From the NCBI GenBank assembly GCA_040772045.1, contig JAXGYV010000010.1, forward strand, positions 1-64,000: a stretch of DNA of 64,000 nt, in the 5' to 3' direction. Position 1 is the stretch's first letter; each line of letters starts with the position of its first letter. The DNA comes from JAXGYV01 sp040772045. GTDB lineage: Bacteria > Actinomycetota > Thermoleophilia > UBA2241. This document shows positions 32,693 to 42,163 of the stretch, one piece after another. Position numbers and translations under genes: made by a program. The notes below the pieces were generated by a model. It saw nothing but the letters and a program-made list of their open reading frames with translations, made no database searches and was not told the DNA's origin.

Positions 32693-34104
32693 GAGGGTTC
32701 CAGCGGATGCGTCATCGCCTGCGGCCGTACCCAAGCGTCGTACTGAGCCGCGCTCACCAGTCCCAGACGCAGCGCCGCCGCCCGCAAGGTGAGCCCTTCG
32801 CGATGGGCCAGCTGAGCGATCTCGGCCGCCTTGTCGTAACCGATCTTGGGAGTCAGCGCCGTCACCACCATCAGCGAGGCCTCCACGTGCTCATGAACGC
32901 GCTCGCGGTCGACTTCCAGGCCGGCCACACAGCGGAGATCGAACGAGTGGCACGCGTCGGCCAGCAACGCGATGGATTCGAGCACATTGTGGAGCATGAC
33001 CGGCTTGTACACGTTCAGCTGAAAAGCGCCCTGCGATCCGGCGAACGCCACCGCGTGGTCGTTGCCGAACACGTGAACCGCCACCATGGTGAGCGCCTCG
33101 ACCTGCGTAGGATTCACCTTCCCCGGCATGATGGACGATCCCGGCTCGTTCGCCGGCACGATGAGCTCGCCCAAACCCGCACGGGGGCCACTGGCCAGCC
33201 AGCGCACGTCATTGGCGATCTTAATGAGAGCGCCGGCGAGCGTGCGCAGCGCGGCGCTCGCGGCCACCACGGCGTCGTGCGCCGCGAGTGCCGCGAACGC
33301 GTTGGGCGCCTTCACGAACCGATACCCGGTCTCGGCCGCCATGCGCGCGGCCGCCACCTCGCCGAATCGGGGGTGTGCGTTCAAGCCAGTGCCCACTGCG
33401 GTGCCACCGATGGCCAGTCGCAGGAGGCCGGGAAGGGTAGCGCGTACACCGTCCAGCGCCTCGTCAAGCTGGGCAACCCATCCGCCGACCTCCTGGCCGA
33501 GCGTGAGCGGTACCGCATCCTGCAGGTGCGTGCGGCCTATCTTGACGATGTCGCGCCAGGCGGCCGCCTTGGCCTCGAGGCTGTCACGTAAGCCCTCTAC
33601 CGCCGGCATGAGCCGCGCCTCGATCTCACCCACGAGGACCAGATGCATCACGGTTGGAAAGGTGTCGTTCGACGACTGGCCGCGGTTCACGTGATCGTTC
33701 GGATGTACCGGCGACTTGCCCCCGAGCGGCGATCCGGCGAGCTCGTTGGCGCGATTGGCGATCACCTCGTTGGCATTCATGTTCGTGTGCGTGCCACTGC
33801 CGGTCTGCCACACGACCAGGGGGAAGTGCTCGTCGAGACGACCGGCGATAACCTCCTCCGCCGCCGCCACGATCAGCTCGGCACGCCGCGAGTCCAGCTG
33901 CGCCAGTTCCGCGTTGGCCAGCGCCGCGCACTTCTTCAGCACGCCGAGGGCGCGGATCACTGGCCGGCCCCAGCGGAAGCGATCCGCGCCGATGGGGAAG
34001 CTCTCGAGCGAGCGTTGCGTCTCTGCCCCCCAGTACCGGTCCGCCGGGACACAGACTTCGCCTAGGCTATCGCGCTCCCTGCGCACCCGCTGGTCCTCAC
34101 CCAT
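32689..34104 (-). CDS. fumC: Class II fumarate hydratase
   Basis: This is a 471-aa homotetrameric fumarase that interconverts fumarate and malate in the TCA cycle. It has the substrate motifs VVWQTGSGTHTNMNANEVIANRA (here split by reading frame landmarks as GSGTHTNMN), HPNDHVNRGQSSNDTFPT and the superfamily signature GSSIMPGKVNPTQ, plus the catalytic GRTHLQDAVP. The ATG has GGAGG seven bases upstream. It is full length and has no odd residues. It is the first gene of a pair with the endonuclease V-like gene. Confidence 0.95.
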   Translation of the reverse strand: MGEDQRVRRERDSLGEVCVPADRYWGAETQRSLESFPIGADRFRWGRPVIRALGVLKKCAALANAELAQLDSRRAELIVAAAEEVIAGRLDEHFPLVVWQTGSGTHTNMNANEVIANRANELAGSPLGGKSPVHPNDHVNRGQSSNDTFPTVMHLVLVGEIEARLMPAVEGLRDSLEAKAAAWRDIVKIGRTHLQDAVPLTLGQEVGGWVAQLDEALDGVRATLPGLLRLAIGGTAVGTGLNAHPRFGEVAAARMAAETGYRFVKAPNAFAALAAHDAVVAASAALRTLAGALIKIANDVRWLASGPRAGLGELIVPANEPGSSIMPGKVNPTQVEALTMVAVHVFGNDHAVAFAGSQGAFQLNVYKPVMLHNVLESIALLADACHSFDLRCVAGLEVDRERVHEHVEASLMVVTALTPKIGYDKAAEIAQLAHREGLTLRAAALRLGLVSAAQYDAWVRPQAMTHPLEPS

Positions 34105-34188
34105 GATCCCGCCTCCTCGCCGCCCCCATCGGCTTGCCCGCACGCGTGCTCCCCACCCCGCGGGCGGCAGACGGCAGCCAGTCGATCC

Positions 34189-34956
34189 TCAGCCGTCCTC
34201 GTGGCGATGCTTGTCGGGAGCCCCGCCGACCAAGTCGGCTAGTTTGAGCCGCCAGTGTCCCACGCTCCTGGCGAAGCGCTCCTCGCGCAGCCGCGCCCGT
34301 TCCAGCTTGCGCGGCTTGTTCTTGTACCGCCAGCGAGCCCAGGGCGACTGCGGGCGAGCCAGTCGCACAGCACCCGCCCACGCGACCATCGGGATGAAGA
34401 AACCGATCCATCCCATCCAGAGTTTCCCTTTGAGAAAGGCGATTACCACAAAGGCCACATTGGCCATGACGACAGCGACCGCACCCCACCGCGAGGTGTA
34501 CTCGACCGACGCCGGGTCGGCGGCACCCAAAGGCACAACCCCGACTAGCAGGAAGCCAGCGAAGGTTATGCCCAGGAACACGGCCACGACACTCTTGCGC
34601 CCGCGTTCGGTCCAGTACACGTCTTCCAGATGGAGGATCAGCGCGAACTCGTCGAAGACCAATCCCGCGGCCGCCCCGAAGCACAGCGCCAGCACCTCGA
34701 CCCACGGACGATCCGGCCGAAACGCGAACTCCACCACCGCGGCCACGAACATCACAGGCAAGCCGAAGACCACGTGATGGAGATGGACGTCCCCGTGCTC
34801 CAGGTTGCCGGGCCACCACCGAACACCGGCGCGGATCATGCGCGTGTTCAAGCGGATCAGCAAGAAGGTCATGAGCATGCCCGCCAGCAGCGCGAACAGC
34901 GGCAGTCTCCCTGTGTCGGCGATCTCGGTGTGGTAGAACTGCATCAGCCAATCCAT
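34189..34956 (-). CDS. Conserved membrane protein with HLHH and DEFAL motifs, unknown
   Basis: This 255-aa protein has about six hydrophobic segments. Conserved-looking polar motifs lie at membrane edges: EHGDVHLHHVVFG near residue 58, then DEFALILHLEDVYWTERGRKS near 105, which could form a metal site. The C-terminal 60 residues are strongly basic and cytosolic (YKNKPRKLERARLREE). I recognise the pattern from uncharacterised actinobacterial membrane proteins but cannot name a function. No strong SD marks the start, and an ATG two codons upstream is possible. It is divergent from a holin-like gene. Confidence 0.65.
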   Translation of the reverse strand: MDWLMQFYHTEIADTGRLPLFALLAGMLMTFLLIRLNTRMIRAGVRWWPGNLEHGDVHLHHVVFGLPVMFVAAVVEFAFRPDRPWVEVLALCFGAAAGLVFDEFALILHLEDVYWTERGRKSVVAVFLGITFAGFLLVGVVPLGAADPASVEYTSRWGAVAVVMANVAFVVIAFLKGKLWMGWIGFFIPMVAWAGAVRLARPQSPWARWRYKNKPRKLERARLREERFARSVGHWRLKLADLVGGAPDKHRHEDG

Positions 34957-35027
34957 GGCATCCACTGTAGGTACTAGAGGCGGCGGCGACAAACCGCCGC
35001 CGGTGCGAACTCGGCAACGGAGGTCGC

Positions 35028-35402
35028 GTGAAAATCCTGTTGCATTGGCTCATCACCGCCGCGGCGCTCGTGGCCGCCGCCTGGGCGGTCCCGGGAATCA
35101 CCGTCGGAGACAGCGGCGTTCTCGCCGTCGGTGTTACGGCGGTGGTGCTCGGCCTCATCAACGTATTCGTACGCCCAGTGCTCCGCCTGCTCGGCTGTGC
35201 CTTCATCGTGCTCACCCTCGGTCTGTTCCTCCTCGTCATCAATGCCTTCACGCTCTGGCTGGCGGGGTGGGTCTCCTCCAGGGTATTCCACCTCTCCTTC
35301 GTGGTCGACGGCTTTTGGCCCGCGTTCTGGGGCGGCATCATCGTCAGCGTGGTCTCGTGGGCGTTGTCACTCGTGCTCAAGGACGAGCGACGCGCGCGCT
35401 AG
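35028..35402 (+). CDS. Phage-holin-4-like (YvlD-type) small membrane protein
   Basis: This is a 124-aa protein with four hydrophobic segments. It starts MKILLHWLITAAALVAAAW, with AVPGITVGD and the family's LGLINVFVRPVLRLLG and ALSLVLKDE. The family (superfamily IV holin-like, YvlD) is widespread on chromosomes, and nothing phage-like surrounds this copy. The GTG has GGAGG four bases ahead. The role is probably in the envelope and is unproven. Confidence 0.85.
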   Translation: MKILLHWLITAAALVAAAWAVPGITVGDSGVLAVGVTAVVLGLINVFVRPVLRLLGCAFIVLTLGLFLLVINAFTLWLAGWVSSRVFHLSFVVDGFWPAFWGGIIVSVVSWALSLVLKDERRAR

Positions 35403-35589
35403 ACTTGGCGCGCCCAACTCCCGCCTTCATCGAACCGAGGACTCCCAGCTGGCGAGGAGAGGGGATTGAGGAACCGCCGCAGGGGTATCGTCCGCACGTG
35501 CGACGCATGAGCATCCCGAGCGAGGAGGACAGCTACAGCTCCCTGTGTCCGCTGCTCACCCACAGATAAGGACCCCTGAACCGCGGGGC

Positions 35590-36375
35590 ATGGGAACCGC
35601 GGACGGCACGGCAACCACCTTGCGCGTGGCCAGTTTCAACATCCGCTCAGGACTCGCCCTGGATGGTCGACACCTGTGGCCGTTCCGGCGAAGGGCCGTC
35701 GCGGCCGCGCTCACCGAGCTTGACGCAGACCTCATCGGCGTGCAGGAAGGACTCACCTTTCAGCTGCACTACTTGCTCGGCAAGCTGCCCGCTTACGCCT
35801 CTGTAGGCGCGGGGCGCACCGACGGCCGCGCACGCGGCGAGCAGTGCGCCCTGCTCTATCGCACAGATCGTCTGACCATCCAGCACACGCAAACGCGATG
35901 GCTCTCACCCACACCGGAGAAGGCCGGGTCGCGCGGGTGGGGCGCCCCAGTACCCCGGGTGGCGACGTTGGCGCGCTTCCGCGATCGGCACAGCGGTCTG
36001 GTGTTCGGCGCGGCGAACACCCACTGGGAGGGAGGCTCGGCCCTTGCTCGGCGCCACAGCGCCAGCCTGCTGCTCGAATGGCTGAGCCCAGAAGTACCGT
36101 GGGTACTCCTCGGCGACCTCAACGCGACCGTCGCCGACCCCGCCGTGCGCCTGCTGCTGGCGGCGGGGTTCAAAGACGCGCTCGCCGCAACACCCGCGCG
36201 CGGTCGTGGCGCCGGAACACACCACAACTTCAGTGGCACCACCGACGGCACGCGTATCGATCACATCCTGCTCACGCCCGCGTGGCATGTACACCACGCA
36301 GCCGTGCTCCATCCGCGCCCAGATGGCCGCCTACCATCCGACCATTGGCCGGTGGTCGCCACCATCGCCCACTAA
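35590..36375 (+). CDS. Endonuclease/exonuclease/phosphatase-family hydrolase
   Basis: This is a 261-aa EEP-fold metal-dependent phosphoesterase. The catalytic set is intact in order: SFNIRSG, DLIGVQEG, THWEGG, GDLNATV, IDHILLTP and SDHWPVVA. There is no signal peptide, so it is cytosolic. The ATG at 35590 is used; a frame extension of 15 codons lacks similarity. The substrate could be nucleic acid, a phospholipid or an inositol phosphate; context does not decide. Confidence 0.88.
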   Translation: MGTADGTATTLRVASFNIRSGLALDGRHLWPFRRRAVAAALTELDADLIGVQEGLTFQLHYLLGKLPAYASVGAGRTDGRARGEQCALLYRTDRLTIQHTQTRWLSPTPEKAGSRGWGAPVPRVATLARFRDRHSGLVFGAANTHWEGGSALARRHSASLLLEWLSPEVPWVLLGDLNATVADPAVRLLLAAGFKDALAATPARGRGAGTHHNFSGTTDGTRIDHILLTPAWHVHHAAVLHPRPDGRLPSDHWPVVATIAH

Positions 36376-36586
36376 CCCAGCTTGCGTGCATCGAGAGGAT
36401 TCACGTAACACGCGCTCGCGAGCGACACCTCACCATGGGTTGAGCTCGCGTCCCCCGAGATGACATTCTTTGAAAACCGAATGACGTGGCCGCTCTGAGT
36501 CAACGAGGCCGATCGATGGATCATGCACCAGGGTACTGGCTCGCGTTCGCCGTGCCTCACTGGCCGGCTAGGCCAATCGCCGCGAC

Positions 36587-37057
36587 ATGAAGGCGAGCGC
36601 AGGACTTCTCCTCTACCGTCGCCTGCCGCACGGTCTCGAAGTGCTGCTCGTGCACCCTGGCGGACCCTATGTGGCACGCCGTGGCGGCCGCGTGTGGTCC
36701 ATCCCCAAGGGCCTCGTCGAACCCGGCGAAGCTACGCTCTCGGCAGCCCGACGCGAGTTCACCGAGGAGACCGGCCTGCGCCCACAGGGTCCCTTCCTGC
36801 CGCTCGGCACGGTGCGCTACCCCACCGGCAAGACGGTTCACGCGTGGGCCGTCGAAGGCGACTGCGATCCGACCGCCATCGTCAGTAATACCTTCGCGAT
36901 CGAGTGGCCCCCGCGATCCGGGCGCACGGTACACTTCCCCGAGGTAGACCGCGCGGCGTTCTTCGATCTGCCCGCAGCCCGTCGCGTGATCCTGTCCGCC
37001 CAGGAGCCGTTCCTCGACGCTCTGCTCAGCGTTTTGGAGACCGGCGCGCAGGACTAA
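36587..37057 (+). CDS. NUDIX hydrolase
   Basis: This 156-aa protein carries the complete Nudix box, from GLVEPGEATLSAARREF through TEETGL. It begins MKASAGLLLYRR, typical of the family. It resembles the NTP/diadenosine polyphosphate pyrophosphohydrolase branch with the insert WPPRSGRTVHFPEVDRAAFF. The upstream 211 bases (36376-36586) hold no gene that I can see. It is followed at short distance by an ABC binding-protein gene without functional link. Confidence 0.88.
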   Translation: MKASAGLLLYRRLPHGLEVLLVHPGGPYVARRGGRVWSIPKGLVEPGEATLSAARREFTEETGLRPQGPFLPLGTVRYPTGKTVHAWAVEGDCDPTAIVSNTFAIEWPPRSGRTVHFPEVDRAAFFDLPAARRVILSAQEPFLDALLSVLETGAQD

Positions 37058-37083
37058 GGAAGAGATCCGGAGACGAATAGCAG

Positions 37084-38739
37084 GTGAGACGGTCGTCCAG
37101 ATGCGCGCTCGGCATGACTGTGCTGGCGCTGCTTTTCGCGGGTGGTTGTGGTGGCGGACAGCCCGCGGGTCCGGCCCCGCAACCCTCAGCCGACGCACTC
37201 CCCGGAGGCACGTACACCTATCCCCTCTCGCGGAACCCCGAGGGGATAGAGCCCAAGACCATCAGCGAACGCGAGGGCATGCAGGTGGCCCACCAGGTCT
37301 TCCAGGGTCTGGCCGCCTACGAGCTGCAACCCGACGGTGCCTTGCTCGCTCGCCCCGCCTTGGCGGAAAGCTGGACCGTCGACGCCTCGGCCACGGTGTT
37401 CACATTCCACCTCCGCCGCGGCGTTCGCTTTCAGCCCCCGGTGGCTCGTGAGGTCACCGCGGCAGATGTGGCGCGCTCCTGGGACCGCATCACGGACGCG
37501 CGCCGGCCCGCCCCACTGGCACGCATCCTCGCGCCTATCCGCGGCCTCGACGAGCGAGGAAAACAGACCGACGAGCAAGCTGGACTCGCCGGTGTGGCCG
37601 TTCTGGACCGCTACACCTTACGCGTTACGCTTCGCTATCCATTCGCCGAGTTCCCCCAGACACTCGGGCACCCCGTGGCCGCCGTAACTCCCGTCGACTA
37701 CATCGCTCACGTCGGCGAAGCCGCGTACGCAAGGGCCCCCGTAGGTACCGGACCGTACCGCGTGCAGTCCTGGCGCAAGGGTGAGGGCATCCAGCTGGTC
37801 GCCGTGTCGGAGTACTGGAACAAGAGCGAACGGCCGCAACTCGACCGCATCAGCATGCCCGTGATCGCCGACACGGCGGACAGGTGGCGGCGCTTCGCCG
37901 CCGGCGAGCTGGACATCATCCGCGTCTCGCCGGGGTGGCGCCGCGACGCGGCGACGCGGCGCCACGTGGGGAGAGGCGAGTGGCTCGTGCAGGCGTGGCC
38001 GCGCCTGTCCGTGCGCCTCATCGGCATCCGTATGACTGACGGCGAGCTCGGCGGGGCCAGCGGAGAGGCGGGCCTCGCGCGACGGCGCGCCCTCGCGCTC
38101 GCCACCGACGCGGACGCCGTCGCGGCCGCTCTGCACGACGTTCCTCTGGCTGGTACCGGCGTGGTACCACCCGGGGTGCCAGGCTTCAGAGACGCGCAGA
38201 CTCCCTACGACTACGATCCGCCGGCGGCCATTCGCCTCCTCGAAGAGACGGGCCACCCCAAGCTGCGGGTGAGCTTCGCAGGCGAGGAGGGCACAGAAAG
38301 CTCAGTGATCGCCGCGACACTCGCGAGAAGCTGGAGAGAGGTGGGCATCGTGGCGCGCCGTAAGCAACCAGCCGGTTTGTCGAGTCCGCCGGCCACCGAC
38401 AACTCGCCGTTGTTCGCTCTCAGCTGGACCGCCGACTACCCGAGCATGGATGCTTTCCTCTCCCCGTTGTTCCATTCGGGAGGACACAGCGGTACCCAGT
38501 ATCACAGCGAGACCGTGGATGGCCTCCTCTACCAGGCGCGCGCCACGCTCGACGATGTCCAGCGGCAGAACTTTTACGCGCAGGCGGAAAAGACGATCCT
38601 CGCCGACGCCGCCTGCATCCCCCTCTGTTTCGAGCGCGACCTCTGGGTGAACTCCACGCGCATCGCCAGCCAGGTGGTTGACCCTCTGGGGCTCATCGAC
38701 ATGTGGAAGCTCTACCGGCAGAGGCGGGGAAAGCGATGA
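37084..38739 (+). CDS. Oligopeptide-type ABC substrate-binding lipoprotein (SBP family 5)
   Basis: This is a 551-aa exported solute receptor. The signal sequence (ALGMTVLALLFAGGCGG) ends in a lipobox Cys near residue 20, so it is lipid-anchored. The family 5 fold is clear: GGTYTYPLSRNPEGIEPKT, QGLAAYELQPDG, LAESWTVDASATVFTFHLRRG, PVGTGPYRVQSWRKGE and a C-terminal SWTADYPSMDAFLSPLFHSGG. The ligand may be a peptide or another solute. No permease or ATPase genes adjoin it, so it is an orphan here. The stop lies 19 bases before the zincin start. Confidence 0.9.
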   Translation: MRRSSRCALGMTVLALLFAGGCGGGQPAGPAPQPSADALPGGTYTYPLSRNPEGIEPKTISEREGMQVAHQVFQGLAAYELQPDGALLARPALAESWTVDASATVFTFHLRRGVRFQPPVAREVTAADVARSWDRITDARRPAPLARILAPIRGLDERGKQTDEQAGLAGVAVLDRYTLRVTLRYPFAEFPQTLGHPVAAVTPVDYIAHVGEAAYARAPVGTGPYRVQSWRKGEGIQLVAVSEYWNKSERPQLDRISMPVIADTADRWRRFAAGELDIIRVSPGWRRDAATRRHVGRGEWLVQAWPRLSVRLIGIRMTDGELGGASGEAGLARRRALALATDADAVAAALHDVPLAGTGVVPPGVPGFRDAQTPYDYDPPAAIRLLEETGHPKLRVSFAGEEGTESSVIAATLARSWREVGIVARRKQPAGLSSPPATDNSPLFALSWTADYPSMDAFLSPLFHSGGHSGTQYHSETVDGLLYQARATLDDVQRQNFYAQAEKTILADAACIPLCFERDLWVNSTRIASQVVDPLGLIDMWKLYRQRRGKR

Positions 38740-38758
38740 CGAGCAGTCAGGCGACGCG

Positions 38759-39370
38759 ATGATCGGCAACACCCATCTCGACGCACTCCACGACCAAGCT
38801 TGGCGGCTCCTCGACAGAGGAAAAGCCCGCGCCGCCATCCACCTGCTCGAACAGGCGCTCGCGCACGAGGAGCTCAACGGGCGCCAGGAGGCAGACACCC
38901 GGCACCTCCTCGGCATTGCCCACGGCGAAGCCGGAGACCGCCGCGCCATGGTACGGGAGTGGCTGCATGTCCGCCAGCTCGACGAGCACGCCGAGCGAGC
39001 TGCCCCACTGCTCTCCGCGGACCGGTTTCAGCAGATCGCCGAGGGCGCGCTGGCGGAGCTGCCGGCAGCCCTCCTCGAGCGCCTCGGCGACGTCGCCATC
39101 CTCGTCGACAGCAGACCATCCGAGCGCATGGTACGCGACGGCATCGACCCCCGGCTGCTGGGGCTCTTCAGCGGATTGCCGCTGCCCGACCAGTCCTCCC
39201 TCGGGGGAGGCGGCTTCCCGCAGGTCATCCAGCTCTTCCACGCTAATCTCGAAGCCGAGGCCCACACGCGGGAGGAGCTTGGCGAACAGATCCGCATCAC
39301 AGTGCTCCACGAGACAGCTCACTTCTTTGGGTTGAGCGACGAAGAGCTCGAGCGCATGGGCCTGGGCTGA
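38759..39370 (+). CDS. TPR-like domain fused to HExxH zincin-like metallopeptidase
   Basis: This is a 203-aa protein. Residues 1-95 look like TPR helices (LLDRGKARAAIHLLEQALAH and LGIAHGEAGDRRAMVREW). The C-terminal half matches the small minigluzincin-like family (COG3824): FGLSDEEL follows the zinc motif HETAH near residue 188, with IDPRLLGLFSGLPLPDQ upstream. Metal ligands are intact. The ATG lacks a strong SD and probably depends on coupling to the preceding lipoprotein gene. The substrate is unknown. Confidence 0.82.
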   Translation: MIGNTHLDALHDQAWRLLDRGKARAAIHLLEQALAHEELNGRQEADTRHLLGIAHGEAGDRRAMVREWLHVRQLDEHAERAAPLLSADRFQQIAEGALAELPAALLERLGDVAILVDSRPSERMVRDGIDPRLLGLFSGLPLPDQSSLGGGGFPQVIQLFHANLEAEAHTREELGEQIRITVLHETAHFFGLSDEELERMGLG

Positions 39371-39416
39371 CCGTCGGCCAGCGGCGCGCGCTTCTCATGT
39401 CAACCTGCGATAGCAT

Positions 39417-40730
39417 GTGACGCAAGGAATGAGACACGCTGCACCCAGACCACTCCTGTCCGCCCTGCGCCGTACCGGCCAAGAGTTCGCGGCTATGCCC
39501 CGTCAGTTCTGGCTGCTCACCGTCGGCCTGGTCGTCCTGGTCACTGGCATCGACATATCCCTGCCATTCCAGACCAGCTACCTTACTCAGGAACTCGGAA
39601 TTCCCATCACGACCGTCGGTCTGGTGCTCGGCATCCCAGCCCTCCTCGTGCTGCCGTTCCACATCGTCGGCGGCATGCTGGTCGACCGCTTCGGCCGCAA
39701 GACGGCCATGCTGATCGGCGGCGCGTTCATGATCCTCTTTTACGGCACGTTCGCGCTGGCGCACACGCTCTGGCCGATCGCCATCGTCGTGAGCCTGGAG
39801 GCCGCCTTTGGCTGGGCCCTCTTCCTCACCGGCAGCAACGCCATGGTGGCCGATCTGATCCCTTACCAGCGCCGCGCTGAGGCGTACAGCCTGACCCGCG
39901 TGGCCACGTACATCGCGATGATCATTGGCCCCCTCCTCGCCGGACTGATCCTTACGGCCGGTGCCGGCTACCGCCCGTTGTTCCTCGCCAGCGTGTGCCT
40001 CTGCGGCGCCTTTGTCGTGCTCGTCGTGAGCGTGTTCCGCGACACGGCGTCACGCTCCTCGACAGCGCCAGCGAGTTTCACCGGTATGCTCGGCGAGTAC
40101 GGCGGCGTCCTGTGCGACCGACGTTTTCTGGCTTTCTGCGCCGCAGCCCTGTTCCCCCTCTACGGCTTCGGCCAGATCTGGACCACACTGCCGGTCGCCC
40201 TCCACGACGCACACGGCGTGTCGGCACAAGACTGGAGCCTCCTGGTAGTCATCTACGCGGTGACGGTGACGATTCTCCAGTACCCGCTCATCCGTGTACT
40301 CCGCAACCGTGACCCTCTTCTCCTCATGGCGACCTGCAGCATCCTGCTCTGCGGCGGCCTCGCCGGGACAACGATCGTCCCCCTGGGTGTACTAACGATC
40401 CTCTGCATGACGACCGTCGGCTTTGGCTCCATGTTGCTGATGCCCATCTCGGCCTCGGTGGCCGCCGCGCTCGCGCCGCCACACCTGCGCGGCAGGTACA
40501 TGGCCACCTGGACCTTGGCCCAAACGGGAGGGTACGCACTGGGGCCTACTTTCGGCGGCTGGGCGCTGGGCGGCCTCGGCTCCCTTGGCGCGGCAGCGGT
40601 GCTCGCCGCCTGCGGCGCCGTCGGCGCCACCGCCTTCCTCATCCTGCGCTGCCGCTTGGGCCAGCCGCAACCGCCCGCCGCTATCGCTACGCACGAGGTC
40701 GTAGCGCCCGCCACACCGGCGAAACGATAG
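39417..40730 (+). CDS. MFS transporter (12 TM)
   Basis: This is a 437-aa major facilitator with about twelve helices. Motif A reads GGMLVDRFGRKTAMLIGG near residue 90. The second-half equivalent is weak. The N-terminal GIDISLPFQTSYLTQELGIP is like DHA1 drug:H+ antiporters. The GTG start at 39417 is tentative; an ATG four codons later abuts AAGGA and is unlikely. There is no regulator next to it. The substrate is unknown. Confidence 0.87.
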   Translation: MTQGMRHAAPRPLLSALRRTGQEFAAMPRQFWLLTVGLVVLVTGIDISLPFQTSYLTQELGIPITTVGLVLGIPALLVLPFHIVGGMLVDRFGRKTAMLIGGAFMILFYGTFALAHTLWPIAIVVSLEAAFGWALFLTGSNAMVADLIPYQRRAEAYSLTRVATYIAMIIGPLLAGLILTAGAGYRPLFLASVCLCGAFVVLVVSVFRDTASRSSTAPASFTGMLGEYGGVLCDRRFLAFCAAALFPLYGFGQIWTTLPVALHDAHGVSAQDWSLLVVIYAVTVTILQYPLIRVLRNRDPLLLMATCSILLCGGLAGTTIVPLGVLTILCMTTVGFGSMLLMPISASVAAALAPPHLRGRYMATWTLAQTGGYALGPTFGGWALGGLGSLGAAAVLAACGAVGATAFLILRCRLGQPQPPAAIATHEVVAPATPAKR

Positions 40731-40943
40731 CGGCGACGCCGTCCGCCAGCTCATACCGAGATAGACGGCCGCGCGCCACGCAGGACCTGGGCGTAGGCGC
40801 TCATCGGTTCCGCCATCGCTCGGTGCTTCAGCTGGCGGCGCCACGTGTCTCTCCGGGCGAGGAAGCCGTAGACTGAGCGGTACCGCGTGCGCGGCGAGAC
40901 GACCAGCGCGCGAAGCGAGCCGCGTGCGGAGGAGGGCGAGGAC

Positions 40944-42119
40944 GTGGCACGAGGCCGCAGGCCGAGGAGAGGCGCACGAGCACAGCGAGTCGCGGCGATA
41001 CTCGCGCTCGCGGCGGCCGTCGCCGCGGTCATGGTCCTGGTGCGGGCAGCGGGTGTGTTCCGCGCGCCCGACAAGCCCTCCCGCGCCGAGGTATCACCGA
41101 CGCCCGCGGCCTCGCCCGCCTCAATTCCCCCGACCCCCTCGGGCACACCACGGCCTCATCGGCAGCGCATCTGCGCGTGGAGCAGAGGCGATAGCGCGGC
41201 GCTGGAGCGCGCGGCGGCGGCACACGCGATCGACGAGGTAGCTTTCGACTGGTACCACTCGCGGCGCAACGGCACCATCGAAACAGAGGGTGAGAACATG
41301 GCGCTCGTACATCGCGCCCATGAACTCGGCCTCACGGCACTCGCTACCATCACCAATCGCCTCGATCATACCAGCCCCTTTGATCCGCACATCTCGGGAC
41401 CCATCTTGGCCTCATCGGCAACGAGGACCAGCCACATCGACCGCTTGGTCCGCCTCTGTGTACGCCGCGGCTACGATGGTGTCGACTTAGACTGGGAGGA
41501 GTTGCGCGCCGGCGACCGCGCTCGCTTCACTTCGTTTGTCCGAGAGCTGGCAGGCAAGCTGCATGCACGGGGCAAGATCCTCTCGATCGCCGTGTATCCC
41601 AAGACCTCCGAGCCCGGCGACTACGATGCACAGAGAGCACAGGACTACGCGGCCCTCGGCGCAGTGGTGGACGAGTTCAAGGTGATGACCTACTCGTTCA
41701 GCGGGAGCTGGGGCCCGCCGGGGCCGCAGATGCCGCTCGCCTGGGCGCAGCGAGTGCTCAGCTTCGCCCAAAGCAAAGTGCCAGCCGACAAGGTCTTCAT
41801 GGGCTTGCCCTTCTTCGGGTTCGACTGGAGCGGTGGCTCGGCTCGCTATGTACTGTGGCGCGACGTGCGGAAGGCACGAGGCACGTTCGGCGGCCGACTA
41901 ACCAGAGACTCGGCGAGCGGAGAGGCCATCCTCGACTACTCGGACGCCGGCGGCGCCGCGCACACGGTCTACCATCAGGATTCCACGGCCGTGCGGGTCA
42001 AGATCGCCTGGATGAAGAGCAGCGTGCCAGACATCGCGGGCGTAGCCATCTGGGTCATGGGCGGCGAGGATCCACGTTTCTGGCAGGTTCTCGCCGCTGA
42101 GCTCGATCCGCGTCCCTAG
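40944..42119 (+). CDS. GH18-family glycoside hydrolase-like exported protein
   Basis: This 391-aa protein has a basic N-terminus, one hydrophobic signal/anchor segment (VAAILALAAAVAAVMVLV) and a Pro/Ser/Thr-rich linker. The rest is a GH18 TIM barrel resembling the YaaH/SleL spore-cortex group. The catalytic motif YDGVDLDWEEL near residue 177 holds the DxDxE acid. VMTYSFSGSWG and the barrel end GVAIWVMGGEDPRFW fit. The GTG start is set by GGAGGAGGG about eight bases ahead. It probably acts outside the membrane on N-acetylglucosamine-containing polymers or peptidoglycan. Confidence 0.87.
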   Translation: MARGRRPRRGARAQRVAAILALAAAVAAVMVLVRAAGVFRAPDKPSRAEVSPTPAASPASIPPTPSGTPRPHRQRICAWSRGDSAALERAAAAHAIDEVAFDWYHSRRNGTIETEGENMALVHRAHELGLTALATITNRLDHTSPFDPHISGPILASSATRTSHIDRLVRLCVRRGYDGVDLDWEELRAGDRARFTSFVRELAGKLHARGKILSIAVYPKTSEPGDYDAQRAQDYAALGAVVDEFKVMTYSFSGSWGPPGPQMPLAWAQRVLSFAQSKVPADKVFMGLPFFGFDWSGGSARYVLWRDVRKARGTFGGRLTRDSASGEAILDYSDAGGAAHTVYHQDSTAVRVKIAWMKSSVPDIAGVAIWVMGGEDPRFWQVLAAELDPRP

Positions 42120-42163
42120 CTCGGCCTTCGTCGCCCCACACCATAGCGGAAAGCCGCCCCCTT

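Noticed and set aside
35028..35402. Holin-like gene as a sign of a prophage
   Set aside because: This YvlD-type family is common on chromosomes, and no integrase, terminase, capsid or lysis genes surround it. The encapsulin at 53324-54124 has an HK97 fold but a clear cargo partner, so it is not a prophage remnant either.
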